A stretch of 31,921 nucleotides of DNA from JAAZBA01 sp964461815 (GTDB taxonomy: Bacteria > Bacillota > Clostridia > Oscillospirales > QAMX01): assembly GCA_964461815.1 (NCBI GenBank), contig CAYWVF010000026.1, positions 1 through 31,921 of the forward strand, read 5' to 3'. Positions 23,460-31,184 of the stretch are shown piece by piece; position 1 is the stretch's first letter; each line of letters begins with the position of its first letter. The notes beneath the pieces were generated by a model, which ran no database searches, had not been told where the DNA came from, and was given only the letters and a program-made list of their open reading frames with translations. The position numbers and the translations under genes are program-made.

Positions 23460-23657
23460 TTACGGAACGTACTTGCCCGAGGCTATATCGGAAACAAAAA
23501 GACGCATTTCGGCTTTTGAGCCGATCTCGTGAGTGTGGTCGATAACGGTCTGCTGCTGCGCCGATGTAAAGCCTTGGAATTTTGCCATTGCATCGGCATT
23601 TTTTGCCAGTGCCATTCCCAGACCCATAGGAATATTGCTGCTCTGAGTTTTCTTCAT
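23460..23657 (-). CDS. Small conserved protein of unknown function
   Basis: 65 residues from the ATG at 23657 (MKKTQSSNIPMGLGMAL), which has GGGAG 8 nt upstream; a longer reading from GTG 23672 would start inside the ribosome site. The protein is helical, with a conserved-looking SNIPMGLGMALAKNADAM start and a second half FTSAQQQTVIDHTHEIGSKAEMRLFV. Short proteins of this pattern occur widely in Clostridia; I know of no assigned function. It follows the terminator of the hydrogenase operon (23744-23777) by ~90 nt, with only a weak promoter candidate in the gap. Confidence 0.75.
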   Translation of the reverse strand: MKKTQSSNIPMGLGMALAKNADAMAKFQGFTSAQQQTVIDHTHEIGSKAEMRLFVSDIASGKYVP

Positions 23658-23743
23658 TTTCATCTCTCCCACATTTTATTTGCAGCTATAGTATTTACCG
23701 TGCTCGGCAAAAAGATACAAGACACGTTATCAGCCGAAAAAAA

Positions 23744-23777
23744 CAATACCGTATGGAAATACATCCATACGGTATTG
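23744..23777 (-). terminator. Terminator of the sensory hydrogenase operon
   Basis: A perfect 13-bp stem (23744-23756 with 23765-23777), 8-nt loop, and seven T on the minus strand (23737-23743). It lies 9 nt past the phosphatase stop. Confidence 0.9.
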
Positions 23778-23785
23778 GAAGAATA

Positions 23786-24958
23786 CTAAAAGTAGCTTAC
23801 CTTGATCCTCTTACCCATTTCACGCAGACATTCCGCAAGCTCATCTACGAGCCTCATTTTGATGTTGAAGTTGATGGGAAGATTCGGATTCTGATGAGCC
23901 GGGTTAATAGCTCGTCCTACGTAGAAATTGATGTCGGTCGCATCCTCAAAAAGCATACGTGCTATTTGCGATGCGGCATCTTTCTTGTAGCTCCACTGCT
24001 CATAGGATTCGTTATCCTCAAGATAATTTTTCGCATACTCGAGCACACGGCTTACAGTGATAACACCCTCCGTAACGAGATCTACACCCTCTATCGTAGC
24101 CATGGGAGGAATGTCGGGATCGAAAAAGTCGAGCTGAGGAACAAGCTCACGTCCGAGAAAGTCGGCTGCGATAGACGATGTTGTACCGCCGCAGATTATG
24201 TGCTTGCCCTCCTTGGAAAAGAATAGCGACATCATCTTGGAGCAGTCGTCACGATTGGCAGGCGGACCTATCATAAGGTTCACGGGCTCACGCTTTCTGA
24301 TCCTGATAGTACACACAGTAGCGTCGTCTCCGGGCTCACCCTCGTACAGCCTGCTGCATTCATCGAGAAGTATCGTTGTCAGTGTCTTCGCAGTAAAGCC
24401 TATCTGACAGAAGGTCTCAAGAAAATCTATGATATCGTCACGCTTCCAACCGAAGTTGAAGCTTTTTCCTACACCGGCATACGTAACACCGTCACTGAAG
24501 CTTATGAATACATCGTCCTCCTGGAGCTTTGTGCGAGCACGGCAGATGATCTTATCTCCGACTGTCATGGTGATCGTGGGAAGATCGTATTTTTTACCGT
24601 TTCTAAGCATCACAGGCGGAGGACTGTCGTACCAGATAAGCTCTGCCTCTGAGTTGTCATCTATTTTTATTATGGTAAAGGTAGAATATGCTACGCCTCT
24701 GACGGAGCAGACAGGCAGAGTGGATGCTATTGTAGATACGCATTCCTCGAGACTGAGCCCCTCTGCTACCATGGTGGAAATGATCTTGGAGGTAAGGGTG
24801 GAAAGAATGCTTGCCTTTACTCCGCTGCCGAGTCCGTCGGCAAGGACTGCGACCGTCGAATTGTCATTTTGTACCACGACCTCAACGTTATCTCCGCAAA
24901 GCTGTTCGCCGAATTTATTCAGGCTGCGGTAGCCTATATCAGTACACAGATTATTCAT
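23786..24958 (-). CDS. PP2C/SpoIIE-type phosphatase with extra C-terminal domain
   Basis: 390 residues. The first ~220 form a PPM-family phosphatase domain: GDN (~22-24), LADGLGSG with Asp41, FSDGVTYAG with Asp156, and GEPGDDATVCTI with Asp211-212, so all metal-binding Asp positions look intact. SpoIIE-type enzymes remove phosphate from Ser or Thr of regulatory proteins. Residues ~225-390 form a second domain (MIGPPANRDDCSKMMSLFFSKEGK... ICGGTTSSIAADFLG) I cannot assign. The ATG overlaps the hydrogenase stop by 8 nt, so the two are coupled. Phosphatases of this type are known neighbours of PAS-type sensory [FeFe]-hydrogenases. Its target is unknown; the APH-fold protein in the same operon is a candidate partner. 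Confidence 0.88.
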   Translation of the reverse strand: MNNLCTDIGYRSLNKFGEQLCGDNVEVVVQNDNSTVAVLADGLGSGVKASILSTLTSKIISTMVAEGLSLEECVSTIASTLPVCSVRGVAYSTFTIIKIDDNSEAELIWYDSPPPVMLRNGKKYDLPTITMTVGDKIICRARTKLQEDDVFISFSDGVTYAGVGKSFNFGWKRDDIIDFLETFCQIGFTAKTLTTILLDECSRLYEGEPGDDATVCTIRIRKREPVNLMIGPPANRDDCSKMMSLFFSKEGKHIICGGTTSSIAADFLGRELVPQLDFFDPDIPPMATIEGVDLVTEGVITVSRVLEYAKNYLEDNESYEQWSYKKDAASQIARMLFEDATDINFYVGRAINPAHQNPNLPINFNIKMRLVDELAECLREMGKRIKVSYF

Positions 24959-26633
24959 CGCTCAGCGACTCCTTAAGCTTTGTAAGCGCGATCTTAGTTT
25001 CGGCAGCCGTTTCACCGAGCAGCGAAGCGATCTCCTGAACAACGCGCAGTTGTTTTTCCACTACCTTATCTGTTACCTCTATTGTCTGTCTGGCAATCGC
25101 TTCTTTTTTAGACTTGTCTACCTCTTCGTTTGTGACATCACGCAGGATACACATTATTACTCTGTAGTCTCTGTCGTAGAGTATAGTCTCTTCGGTATAC
25201 TTGTTATATTCGGCAAGGTACACATGCTTGCCGTAAATGCCTCTGCCGGTGCTCTGAACGGTGATAAAGTCTGTCGGATCCATGATCCTTATGACCTGTT
25301 CGCCGAGCACATCGGAGGCTGAACGGATATTCATCATTTTCAACGCCGAACGGTTTATCTGCTGCACCTCAAGGTTGTCGTTGAGCACGATTATACCGTT
25401 AGGCGTATTGTTAACTATATTGTCGGAGAAGCTTTCGGCTTTATCCTTCAGAAACGGCAGACACATGGACATGTCGGCTTTGCCCTGATATACGGCAATA
25501 GCCTTTTCACGGCAGGTGTTGTAGCCGCAGGAGCCGCAGTTGAGCTCGTGCTCCGGCTTTGTCTTGCCCATCTGACGGAGTATGGACTCGATCTCATGGT
25601 TTCCGGGCATAGACTTGCCTGTGCCTATGAATGCGTGACCGTGTCTGATCTCGATCTCATCGGGCATCGTTACCTCGAAATCCTCTTCGCCTGCGTAACG
25701 CTCAACAGCCTTGTAATCTCTGAGAGGGCTGCTTCTGAATTTCTCCATGACGGGACCGCCTATGCAGCTTCCCTTACATGCAGACATTTCTATAAAGCAG
25801 TCTGTGATACCGCCGTTTTCGATATCTCTGAGCGCAGCTATACAGTTTTCCATGCCGTCTACTACCGTATATGTATAGTTCGGGTTGGAGCAATCCATCG
25901 TTTTGAGAATACCGCCTGAGGTAGGGAAGAATCTGGCACGGCTCTTCTCATTTTTAGCTGCATTTTCATCGACCTCAAGCTTTATGTTCGCACTGTCGAG
26001 CCATTTTGTGAGCTCCTCGAATGTGAGAACACAGTCTGTAATGCCGGGATAACGCTCGGCTTCATCCTTTTTGGCAACACACGGGCCGATAAAAATTGTT
26101 TTAGCACCGGGGTAACGCTTTTTAATATCCGCACAATGAGCCTGCATCGGAGACATAACATCGGCAAGATATTTCAGAGCCGCAGGGAAGTGCTTTTGTA
26201 TGAGCAGATTTACACTGTGGCAGCAGGAGGATATGAGTATATTCTTACTGCCGCTTTCAAGAAGCTTTTCATACTCACGCTTTACTATCGTAGCTCCTAT
26301 GGCTGTTTCCTCAGCAGCTGTAAATCCAAGCTGCTTTAGAGCCTTTTCAAGCTGCTCTATTCCTACACCGTTATAATTTGCGATAAATGACGGTGCAATA
26401 CTTGCTATTACGGGAGCATCCTCGGATACCAGCAGCTTTGCTCTTTCAAGGCTGTCGGCGATCTCCTTTGCCCCCTGTGGACATACTACGAAGCACTGGC
26501 CGCAAAGAACACATTCATCCGTTATTATGTGAGCCTGATTTCCGGAAAAGCGTATGGATTTTACAGGACAGTGTCGGATACATTTATAGCAGTTCTTACA
26601 GTTCGATTTTTTCAATCTAAGAAATTCGACCAT
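24951..26633 (-). CDS. Sensory [FeFe]-hydrogenase with PAS domain (HydS-like)
   Basis: 560 residues. Order: two 4Fe-4S clusters (Cys12/15/18/22 and 41/44/47/51); an H-cluster domain (~70-330) with L1 SSCC (137-138), L2 GPCVAKKDE (Cys185; Gly replaces the usual Met) and L3 SACKGSC (286, 290); a further 4Fe-4S motif (Cys366/369/374/391); a PAS domain (~402-500); a C-terminal coiled coil (~505-556). Enzymatic hydrogenases lack the PAS and coiled-coil part, so this is the sensory (group C) type, known from Ruminococcus and Thermotoga, thought to read H2 or redox state. All H-cluster cysteines and the Cys of the proton path are kept. It lies between a [2Fe-2S] protein and a PP2C phosphatase, its likely output. 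No maturases or catalytic hydrogenase lie in the window. Confidence 0.92.
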   Translation of the reverse strand: MVEFLRLKKSNCKNCYKCIRHCPVKSIRFSGNQAHIITDECVLCGQCFVVCPQGAKEIADSLERAKLLVSEDAPVIASIAPSFIANYNGVGIEQLEKALKQLGFTAAEETAIGATIVKREYEKLLESGSKNILISSCCHSVNLLIQKHFPAALKYLADVMSPMQAHCADIKKRYPGAKTIFIGPCVAKKDEAERYPGITDCVLTFEELTKWLDSANIKLEVDENAAKNEKSRARFFPTSGGILKTMDCSNPNYTYTVVDGMENCIAALRDIENGGITDCFIEMSACKGSCIGGPVMEKFRSSPLRDYKAVERYAGEEDFEVTMPDEIEIRHGHAFIGTGKSMPGNHEIESILRQMGKTKPEHELNCGSCGYNTCREKAIAVYQGKADMSMCLPFLKDKAESFSDNIVNNTPNGIIVLNDNLEVQQINRSALKMMNIRSASDVLGEQVIRIMDPTDFITVQSTGRGIYGKHVYLAEYNKYTEETILYDRDYRVIMCILRDVTNEEVDKSKKEAIARQTIEVTDKVVEKQLRVVQEIASLLGETAAETKIALTKLKESLSDE

Positions 26634-26651
26634 GTTTCATTCTCCCACATC

Positions 26652-26891
26652 TTATGCTTTTGAAGCTATAGTAGTTTCAAAAAATTCTCTTGCATTGTCA
26701 GGGTTTACGGAATATACCTCTCCGTCAACGCTTACGCAAACACCCTTCTGACATTCACCTATGCAAAATGTGCCGCTAAGCTCTACCTTATCCTTTAGAT
26801 TTTTTTCTTCAACAAGGCTCTGAAACTGCTCGACTACCTGTCTGGAGCCTTTGAGGTGACATGAGCTGCCTATGCAGATCGTAACTTTCAT
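26652..26891 (-). CDS. [2Fe-2S] thioredoxin-like ferredoxin
   Basis: 79 residues. Cys6 and Cys11 (TICIGSSCHLKGS) with Cys43 and Cys47 (TFCIGECQKG) give the C-x4-C...C-x3-C set of thioredoxin-fold [2Fe-2S] proteins, as in NuoE and HydC C-terminal domains. It probably passes electrons to or from the hydrogenase-type sensor, 18 nt downstream. It follows the APH-fold gene by 26 nt and belongs to the same operon. Confidence 0.9.
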   Translation of the reverse strand: MKVTICIGSSCHLKGSRQVVEQFQSLVEEKNLKDKVELSGTFCIGECQKGVCVSVDGEVYSVNPDNAREFFETTIASKA

Positions 26892-26917
26892 TTTATGTCG
26901 TTCCTTTCAGAATGGTA

Positions 26918-27670
26918 TTAGTATTTTACAACATTTATATGGTTCAGCAGGAAATCCCGTTCCGCAGACTTGCTTTTTGTAAGCTGACTTGCGGCTATGA
27001 TCGGTATCCATTTCCTTGCATATTGCATGGCGGTATCACTTTTCTTGCAGAATAAGCTCAGATAGCTTTCCGCAAGCTTGGGCTTGCCGTCATAGCTCAT
27101 GAGCAGATATGCTCTTGCCGCATCCGCAGAGCCGTTACCCTGTGATGCATATGCCCAGTCCAATATATACGGAGTACCCTCTGGCGTGACGATTATATTC
27201 GACATATCGAGATGACCGTGACAGAGCTTGTTGTGCTCGGGAAGATGGTCAAGCTCCTCGTGCAGAGAATAGCGTGTTGTTGCATCAAGAGGCGCGTGAC
27301 TTATAAGCTCGTGAAGCTGAGGTCTCATTTTTATGAGCTTGTCAGAGCTCTTCGAATGTATCTCAAGCTGGATGTCCACGAGCAGCTCCAAATATTCCTC
27401 ACTCTTCTCCGGATTCTCATACATCAGCCTTTCAAGAGATTTTCCCGGAATATACTCCGAAACTATTGCCAAGCCGGAATCCATGCTTGTGACCTCAAGC
27501 AGCTTTGCTACATTGAGTCCGGTTTCCTCGATCTTTGCGTGGTTGAGTGCTTCACTCAGTACGTCAGCCTTAGAATAATCACCGCCAAACAGCTTTATGA
27601 CCTTGTCATCGTCAAGGTAAACTGTCTTGTTGGTCCTGAGTGCTATTACTCTTTCGAGATTCATCTGCAA
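26918..27670 (-). CDS. APH-family kinase-fold protein with altered catalytic motif
   Basis: 250 residues of the aminoglycoside phosphotransferase/choline-kinase fold. The N-lobe (~10-75) has a nucleotide-binding Lys in DKVIKLF and ends with the hinge IVSEYIPG. The catalytic loop reads H151-G-H-L-D155-M-S-N158. The usual HGDxxxxN has Asp at position 153, here His, with an Asp two residues on. The later metal-binding Asp is present (ILDWAYA, Asp171). It may be a working kinase with a shifted base or a weak or inactive binding protein. The start is a TTG at 27670 with AAGGA 6 nt upstream; an ATG two codons on is possible. It is the first gene of the operon with the ferredoxin, sensory hydrogenase and phosphatase. 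Gene symbol withheld. Confidence 0.8.
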   Translation of the reverse strand: MQMNLERVIALRTNKTVYLDDDKVIKLFGGDYSKADVLSEALNHAKIEETGLNVAKLLEVTSMDSGLAIVSEYIPGKSLERLMYENPEKSEEYLELLVDIQLEIHSKSSDKLIKMRPQLHELISHAPLDATTRYSLHEELDHLPEHNKLCHGHLDMSNIIVTPEGTPYILDWAYASQGNGSADAARAYLLMSYDGKPKLAESYLSLFCKKSDTAMQYARKWIPIIAASQLTKSKSAERDFLLNHINVVKY

Positions 27671-27802
27671 GAGCCGTCCTTTTTTTGATTTTATCGTATA
27701 AACAATACCAAAAATGTAATATTATAACATTATATCGGTATAATACACACTTTTACGTTAATATTTTAACACATATTCCATGCTATGTATAATATCAAAA
27801 AA

Positions 27803-27830
27803 GCATACCGATATGTCAATATCGATATGC
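27803..27830 (-). terminator. Terminator of the LysR gene
   Basis: GCATACCGATAT (27803-27814) pairs with ATATCGATATGC (27819-27830) with one mismatch, 4-nt loop, then TTTTTT on the minus strand. The gap 27671-27800 is A+T-rich with TATAAT-like boxes on the minus strand but no good -35, so the promoter of the hydrogenase operon is not certain. Confidence 0.8.
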
Positions 27831-27843
27831 CTTAAAAGCGCAG

Positions 27844-28758
27844 TTATTCGGTTTTTCTCTTTACCGCTCTGAGTATCTCAAGAAATCTTTCATCCACGGA
27901 TGTGAAGCGGTAATTCTTTTTGTAGACCAGGACATCCTTGTATTTTTTTACCGGAGAATCAGACCTTAATGCCTTTAGACCGTAGCGTTCAAGCATTTCT
28001 TTCGGCTCGGGTGATGACCACATGTAGGTGTTATCCGTATTGCTAAGAAGCTCGAGTCTCGATGCACGCTCAAAGATGTAAAGTCTGTTGGTCGGAGTAG
28101 CTCCCTTTTCAGAGGATATTGTCAGTGGAGGCGTGTAATAGTCGTTATGGTATACCTCATACATCACACTCAGCATAGACTGTGAAAAAACCTCGGACTG
28201 TGACAGAAGATTTTTTTTCGACATGAGAACGACTCTCTCGTATTCCCACAGGTTTTCGTATCTCAGCCCTTTTTCCTTTATCATATCCTCGAATTTATCG
28301 TTGTATTCACTCATGAATCGAACGATCGCCATATTATAATCGTCATCCGTAATGTTGCTTATGGCGTGACCAGCGTTTGTTTCCTTGAAATGGACCTCTA
28401 TGCCGTTCAGCTCACCCTGCTCCACGAGCTCGGAGAATGCCTGCGTGATATAGCCTGCACGAGGCACCGAGATGCAAAAACGCTTTTTTCTCTCGCCCGG
28501 AGCACTGTAATGAGCCTCGATATCATTTACCTTATCTATTATATCCTTAGCGTAGGATAGGAATATCTCGCCCTCTGGAGTGGGGGAAATACCTCTGGAG
28601 CTGCGGTTAAATATTGTGATGCCTATTGATTCCTCAAGCTCACGAATAGCACGGCTCACATTCGGCTGACCCATGTACAGCCTTTCGGCGGCCTTGCTGA
28701 TCGATCTTGTTTTTTCAACCTCAACGGCATATCTGAGCTGTGTAAGATTTATTCCCAT
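27844..28758 (-). CDS. LysR-family transcriptional regulator
   Basis: 304 residues from the ATG at 28758. The N-terminal winged helix is typical: LTQLRYAVEVEKTRSISKAAERLYMGQPNVSRAIRELEESIGITIFNRSSRG, followed by the linker helix and a periplasmic-binding-like effector domain (~90-300). The effector is unknown. The ATG at 28758 has AGAGG 8 nt upstream; another ATG at 28764 overlaps the stop of the preceding TIM-barrel gene (28761). Either way the two genes are translationally coupled, so the regulator may respond to the metabolism of that enzyme. It ends at the terminator 27803-27830. Confidence 0.9.
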   Translation of the reverse strand: MGINLTQLRYAVEVEKTRSISKAAERLYMGQPNVSRAIRELEESIGITIFNRSSRGISPTPEGEIFLSYAKDIIDKVNDIEAHYSAPGERKKRFCISVPRAGYITQAFSELVEQGELNGIEVHFKETNAGHAISNITDDDYNMAIVRFMSEYNDKFEDMIKEKGLRYENLWEYERVVLMSKKNLLSQSEVFSQSMLSVMYEVYHNDYYTPPLTISSEKGATPTNRLYIFERASRLELLSNTDNTYMWSSPEPKEMLERYGLKALRSDSPVKKYKDVLVYKKNYRFTSVDERFLEILRAVKRKTE

Positions 28759-28760
28759 GA

Positions 28761-29213
28761 TCATATCCTCTCTAGCTCGGATATGAGATACTTTCCTACA
28801 TTATTTGCGAAGCAAAGCGCATCGGGAATAAGCTCATTCGGGAAGTGTGCGATATATTTGAATATTTCGAGTGTAAGCTCGCCGTCATATTCTACGGCTT
28901 TAAGAGCTGAGATGATCTCCTTCCAGTCTAGCTCGGATCCGCAGAATTTCTCACCGTATTCGGATGCAAAAGGAACGTGTACCTGATTGCATTTTATGCC
29001 TATGCTATCCATGTATGCACGAAGCTCCTTTGCATATTCTATGTAGCCGTCGCCGAGGACCTGCTCACCGAGGTTTACAGAGCCGTCTGTAGATTTGCTA
29101 AACCGGCAATATGAATAATCTACAGCATCAAAGCCTGCATCCTTAATAAGCGCTGTTGCTTTTTTATCACCGAAGCGCTCACGAAGTGCGTAGGTTTCCA
29201 TGGAAAGTTTCAT
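28761..29213 (-). CDS. Sugar-isomerase-type TIM-barrel protein with central deletion
   Basis: 150 residues, whereas xylose-isomerase-like TIM-barrel enzymes have ~260-290. The N-terminal ~90 residues (MKLSMETYALRERFG ... CNQVHVPFA) carry the first three strand/helix units. They run straight into the C-terminal unit (LDWKEIISALKAVEYDGELTLEI and a final helix), lacking the central strands that hold the metal ligands and the catalytic Glu. The frame is open throughout, so this looks like an in-frame internal deletion. Catalysis is unlikely. Own promoter at 29247-29275, ribosome site GGAGATG, overlap with the LysR gene. It may survive because it drives translation of the regulator, or as a binding protein. 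Confidence 0.75.
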   Translation of the reverse strand: MKLSMETYALRERFGDKKATALIKDAGFDAVDYSYCRFSKSTDGSVNLGEQVLGDGYIEYAKELRAYMDSIGIKCNQVHVPFASEYGEKFCGSELDWKEIISALKAVEYDGELTLEIFKYIAHFPNELIPDALCFANNVGKYLISELERI

Positions 29214-29246
29214 ATATATTCATCTCCATACGTTATTTATAAACTT

Positions 29247-29275
29247 AGTATAGCATACTTTTCACGATACCGCAA
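29247..29275 (-). promoter_or_regulatory. Promoter of the TIM-barrel/LysR pair
   Basis: On the minus strand TTGCGG (29270-29275), 17-bp spacer, TATACT (29247-29252) with a TGC extended -10. Confidence 0.65.
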
Positions 29276-29278
29276 TGT

Positions 29279-29291
29279 CTCAAACTTTGAG
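29279..29291. promoter_or_regulatory. Short palindrome just upstream of the -35 box
   Basis: CTCAAA-C-TTTGAG is a perfect 13-bp palindrome ending 4 bp before the -35. This is where LysR regulators often bind to activate, so autoregulation is possible. Confidence 0.35.
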
Positions 29292-29331
29292 TAGGTAGGC
29301 GTATATTCAGATGTTTCTCGGAAAAAATACA

Positions 29332-29359
29332 GGGGCAGACTGCTATGACGGACTGCCCC
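29332..29359 (-). terminator. Terminator of the aminotransferase gene
   Basis: GGGGCAG (29332-29338) pairs with CTGCCCC (29353-29359), followed on the minus strand by a T-run (29322-29327). Confidence 0.8.
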
Positions 29360-29377
29360 CTATATGAGAATATATAC

Positions 29378-30616
29378 TTATTTTCTGTATGCTCTGTCTA
29401 CCTTGTTGAGTGCATTTGCAGCCATTTCGATATCCTCGTCGTTCCAGCTCTCGTTCGGATAGATGATGAAGCATTCGTCCATAGCTGCCTCGGCGTTCGG
29501 TATATCGAAGTCACGGTTCATGCTGCCCTTGTATTCCGGTGATGTCCATGGGAAACCGTGCGTACCGAATGCACGACGCTCCTTGAACCATGTCATTGTT
29601 GATGGGAGTGCGGCTCTGTAGGATGGGTTGATCTGTAAGCCCTCGGCTGCGACAGCTGCCGCAAATTCTTCCTTGGTGCAGCTGAGACCCTCGCCGTTGA
29701 ATTTGAGTCTCAGGAACCAGTACGCACACTCTGCTCCGTCGATCAGCTCGGGAAGTACGGCGGAAGCGGGAAGCTTTGAAGCTAGCTTTTTTACTACGGC
29801 TCTTCGACGTGCAACGAAGTCCTCGACCTTTTTGAGCTGTTCTCTGCCGATGGCGGCACCTATCTCGTTTAGGTTACAGTTGATAGCGGCGATCTGATTT
29901 GTCGAGCCTGTCGGAAGTCCGAACGGCTTACCTCTGTCGGCAACGCTGCGAAGCTGATACCATACAGCTTCATCCTTAGTGAATACGATACCGCCCTGAC
30001 CGCCTGTATTGAAATGCTTACCGAACATGGTCGAAAATGCACCGAGCTTGCCGAATGAGCCTACGGGCTTAGAGTCAAGCCTTGCAAAATGCGACTGGGC
30101 ACAATCCTCTATCACGGGAATACCGTGTCTGTCCGCTACAGCCATGATTTTTCTCATGTCGGCAGGCTCACCACCGATATGTGCTACGATGATAGCCGAC
30201 GTGAGCGGTGTGATAAGACTTTCGATAGACTCGGCACTTGCATTGAATGTACCGGGAGCTGTATCCGCTACAACGGGGATGCAGTTGCACATGAGTATTG
30301 GCATCATTCCTCCGGGATCGGTGACAGCGCCTACGATCACCTCGGAAAACGGCTCGGGATTCAGTGTACGCAGTGCGGCGTATACGGCATTCGTACCGCC
30401 ATTGACACCGTCGGCATACCCTCCGCCCATCATTGCGGAAAATTCCTCGCAAAGAGCAGTCTCCTCCGGCCCGTTATAGCCTATGTTTTCTCCTTTTGTT
30501 ATCGCATCATCAAAAAGCCTCATAACGGCATTCTTTTCTCTGTCATCCATTGCGTGACGGCTCGTAAGCGGTCTTGTGACAGCCTTTGCTCCACCGTTTA
30601 TTGCCAACGTCTCCAT
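29378..30616 (-). CDS. DegT/DnrJ/EryC1/StrS-family aminotransferase
   Basis: 412 residues, a fold-type I PLP enzyme. Landmarks: GVNGGTNAVYAALRTL (cofactor phosphate site, ~72-87), VIEDCAQSHFA (the Asp that holds the PLP ring nitrogen, with the Gln/His that stack on it), and the lysine of STMFGKHFNTGGQGG that would form the Schiff base. Relatives aminate keto-sugars or make 3-amino-5-hydroxybenzoate; the substrate here is unknown, and no sugar-nucleotide or antibiotic genes lie nearby, so a role in sugar or cyclitol metabolism is only a guess. Own promoter and terminator, AAAGGAG ribosome site. A GTAC-AAT-GTAC palindrome (30634-30644) lies in the 5' leader. Confidence 0.9.
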   Translation of the reverse strand: METLAINGGAKAVTRPLTSRHAMDDREKNAVMRLFDDAITKGENIGYNGPEETALCEEFSAMMGGGYADGVNGGTNAVYAALRTLNPEPFSEVIVGAVTDPGGMMPILMCNCIPVVADTAPGTFNASAESIESLITPLTSAIIVAHIGGEPADMRKIMAVADRHGIPVIEDCAQSHFARLDSKPVGSFGKLGAFSTMFGKHFNTGGQGGIVFTKDEAVWYQLRSVADRGKPFGLPTGSTNQIAAINCNLNEIGAAIGREQLKKVEDFVARRRAVVKKLASKLPASAVLPELIDGAECAYWFLRLKFNGEGLSCTKEEFAAAVAAEGLQINPSYRAALPSTMTWFKERRAFGTHGFPWTSPEYKGSMNRDFDIPNAEAAMDECFIIYPNESWNDEDIEMAANALNKVDRAYRK

Positions 30617-30657
30617 TATTATTCTCCTTTCGAGTACAATGTACTTACCGTATGTTC

Positions 30658-30686
30658 ATTATACTTATATCGTATTTGAAATTCAA
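30658..30686 (-). promoter_or_regulatory. Promoter of the aminotransferase gene
   Basis: On the minus strand TTGAAT (30681-30686), 17-bp spacer, TATAAT (30658-30663). Confidence 0.7.
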
Positions 30687-30730
30687 TCCCTATTTTATTT
30701 TTTATCTTTGCATATTTTATAATATAGTTA

Positions 30731-30759
30731 TTGACATATGCCATAAACGATGATATACT
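30731..30759 (+). promoter_or_regulatory. Promoter of the DUF134-NifX unit
   Basis: TTGACA (30731-30736), 17-bp spacer, TATACT (30754-30759). Confidence 0.8.
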
Positions 30760-30781
30760 GTAAATATCATATGCCATAAAC
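30735..30781 (+). repeat. Two exact 14-bp direct repeats across the promoter, likely operators
   Basis: CATATGCCATAAAC occurs at 30735-30748 (in the promoter spacer) and at 30768-30781 (leader), 33 bp apart, about three helical turns. The first gene encodes a helix-turn-helix protein, so direct autoregulation is likely. Confidence 0.6.
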
Positions 30782-30794
30782 CGAGGTGATAGCC

Positions 30795-31184
30795 GTGCCG
30801 AGACCGAGAAAATGCAGAAAGGTATGCTGCCTTCCGAAGACCACGGAGTTTGCTCCTGTCGGAGGCTGCGGAGCAGATGTTATTACGTTGACAGTAGATG
30901 AATATGAGACGATACGGCTCATAGATAAGGAGGGATTTTCCCAGGAGGACTGCGGTATATATATGCAGATAGCACGTACCACAGTACAGCAGATATACAA
31001 TTCGGCAAGATATAAGCTTTCATGTGCGCTGGTTGACGGCAAGACGATCAGGATACACGGTGGAGAGTACAGACTCTGCGATGGAAATGAGAGATCCTGC
31101 GGCTGCGGTGGCTGTCATCGTCATAGAATAGCAGTAAAAAATCAGAATAGAGGTAGATATCATGAGAATAGCGGTAACCTATGA
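30795..31184 (+). CDS. DUF134 (UPF0251) helix-turn-helix protein
   Basis: 129 residues from the GTG at 30795 (MPRPRKCRKVC), preceded by GAGGTG; an in-frame GTG at 30786 is part of that ribosome site. The opening MPRPR, VDEYETIRLIDKEGFSQEDCGIYMQIARTTVQQIYNSAR (a sigma-70-region-4-like helix-turn-helix) and KTIRIHGGEYRLC are diagnostic of the family. Cysteines in CRKVCCLP and in SCGCGGCHRH near the C-terminus could bind metal or an Fe-S cluster. The family is often next to NifX/NifB-type genes, as here; the last 23 nt overlap that gene. Probable autoregulator of this pair. Confidence 0.92.
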   Translation: MPRPRKCRKVCCLPKTTEFAPVGGCGADVITLTVDEYETIRLIDKEGFSQEDCGIYMQIARTTVQQIYNSARYKLSCALVDGKTIRIHGGEYRLCDGNERSCGCGGCHRHRIAVKNQNRGRYHENSGNL

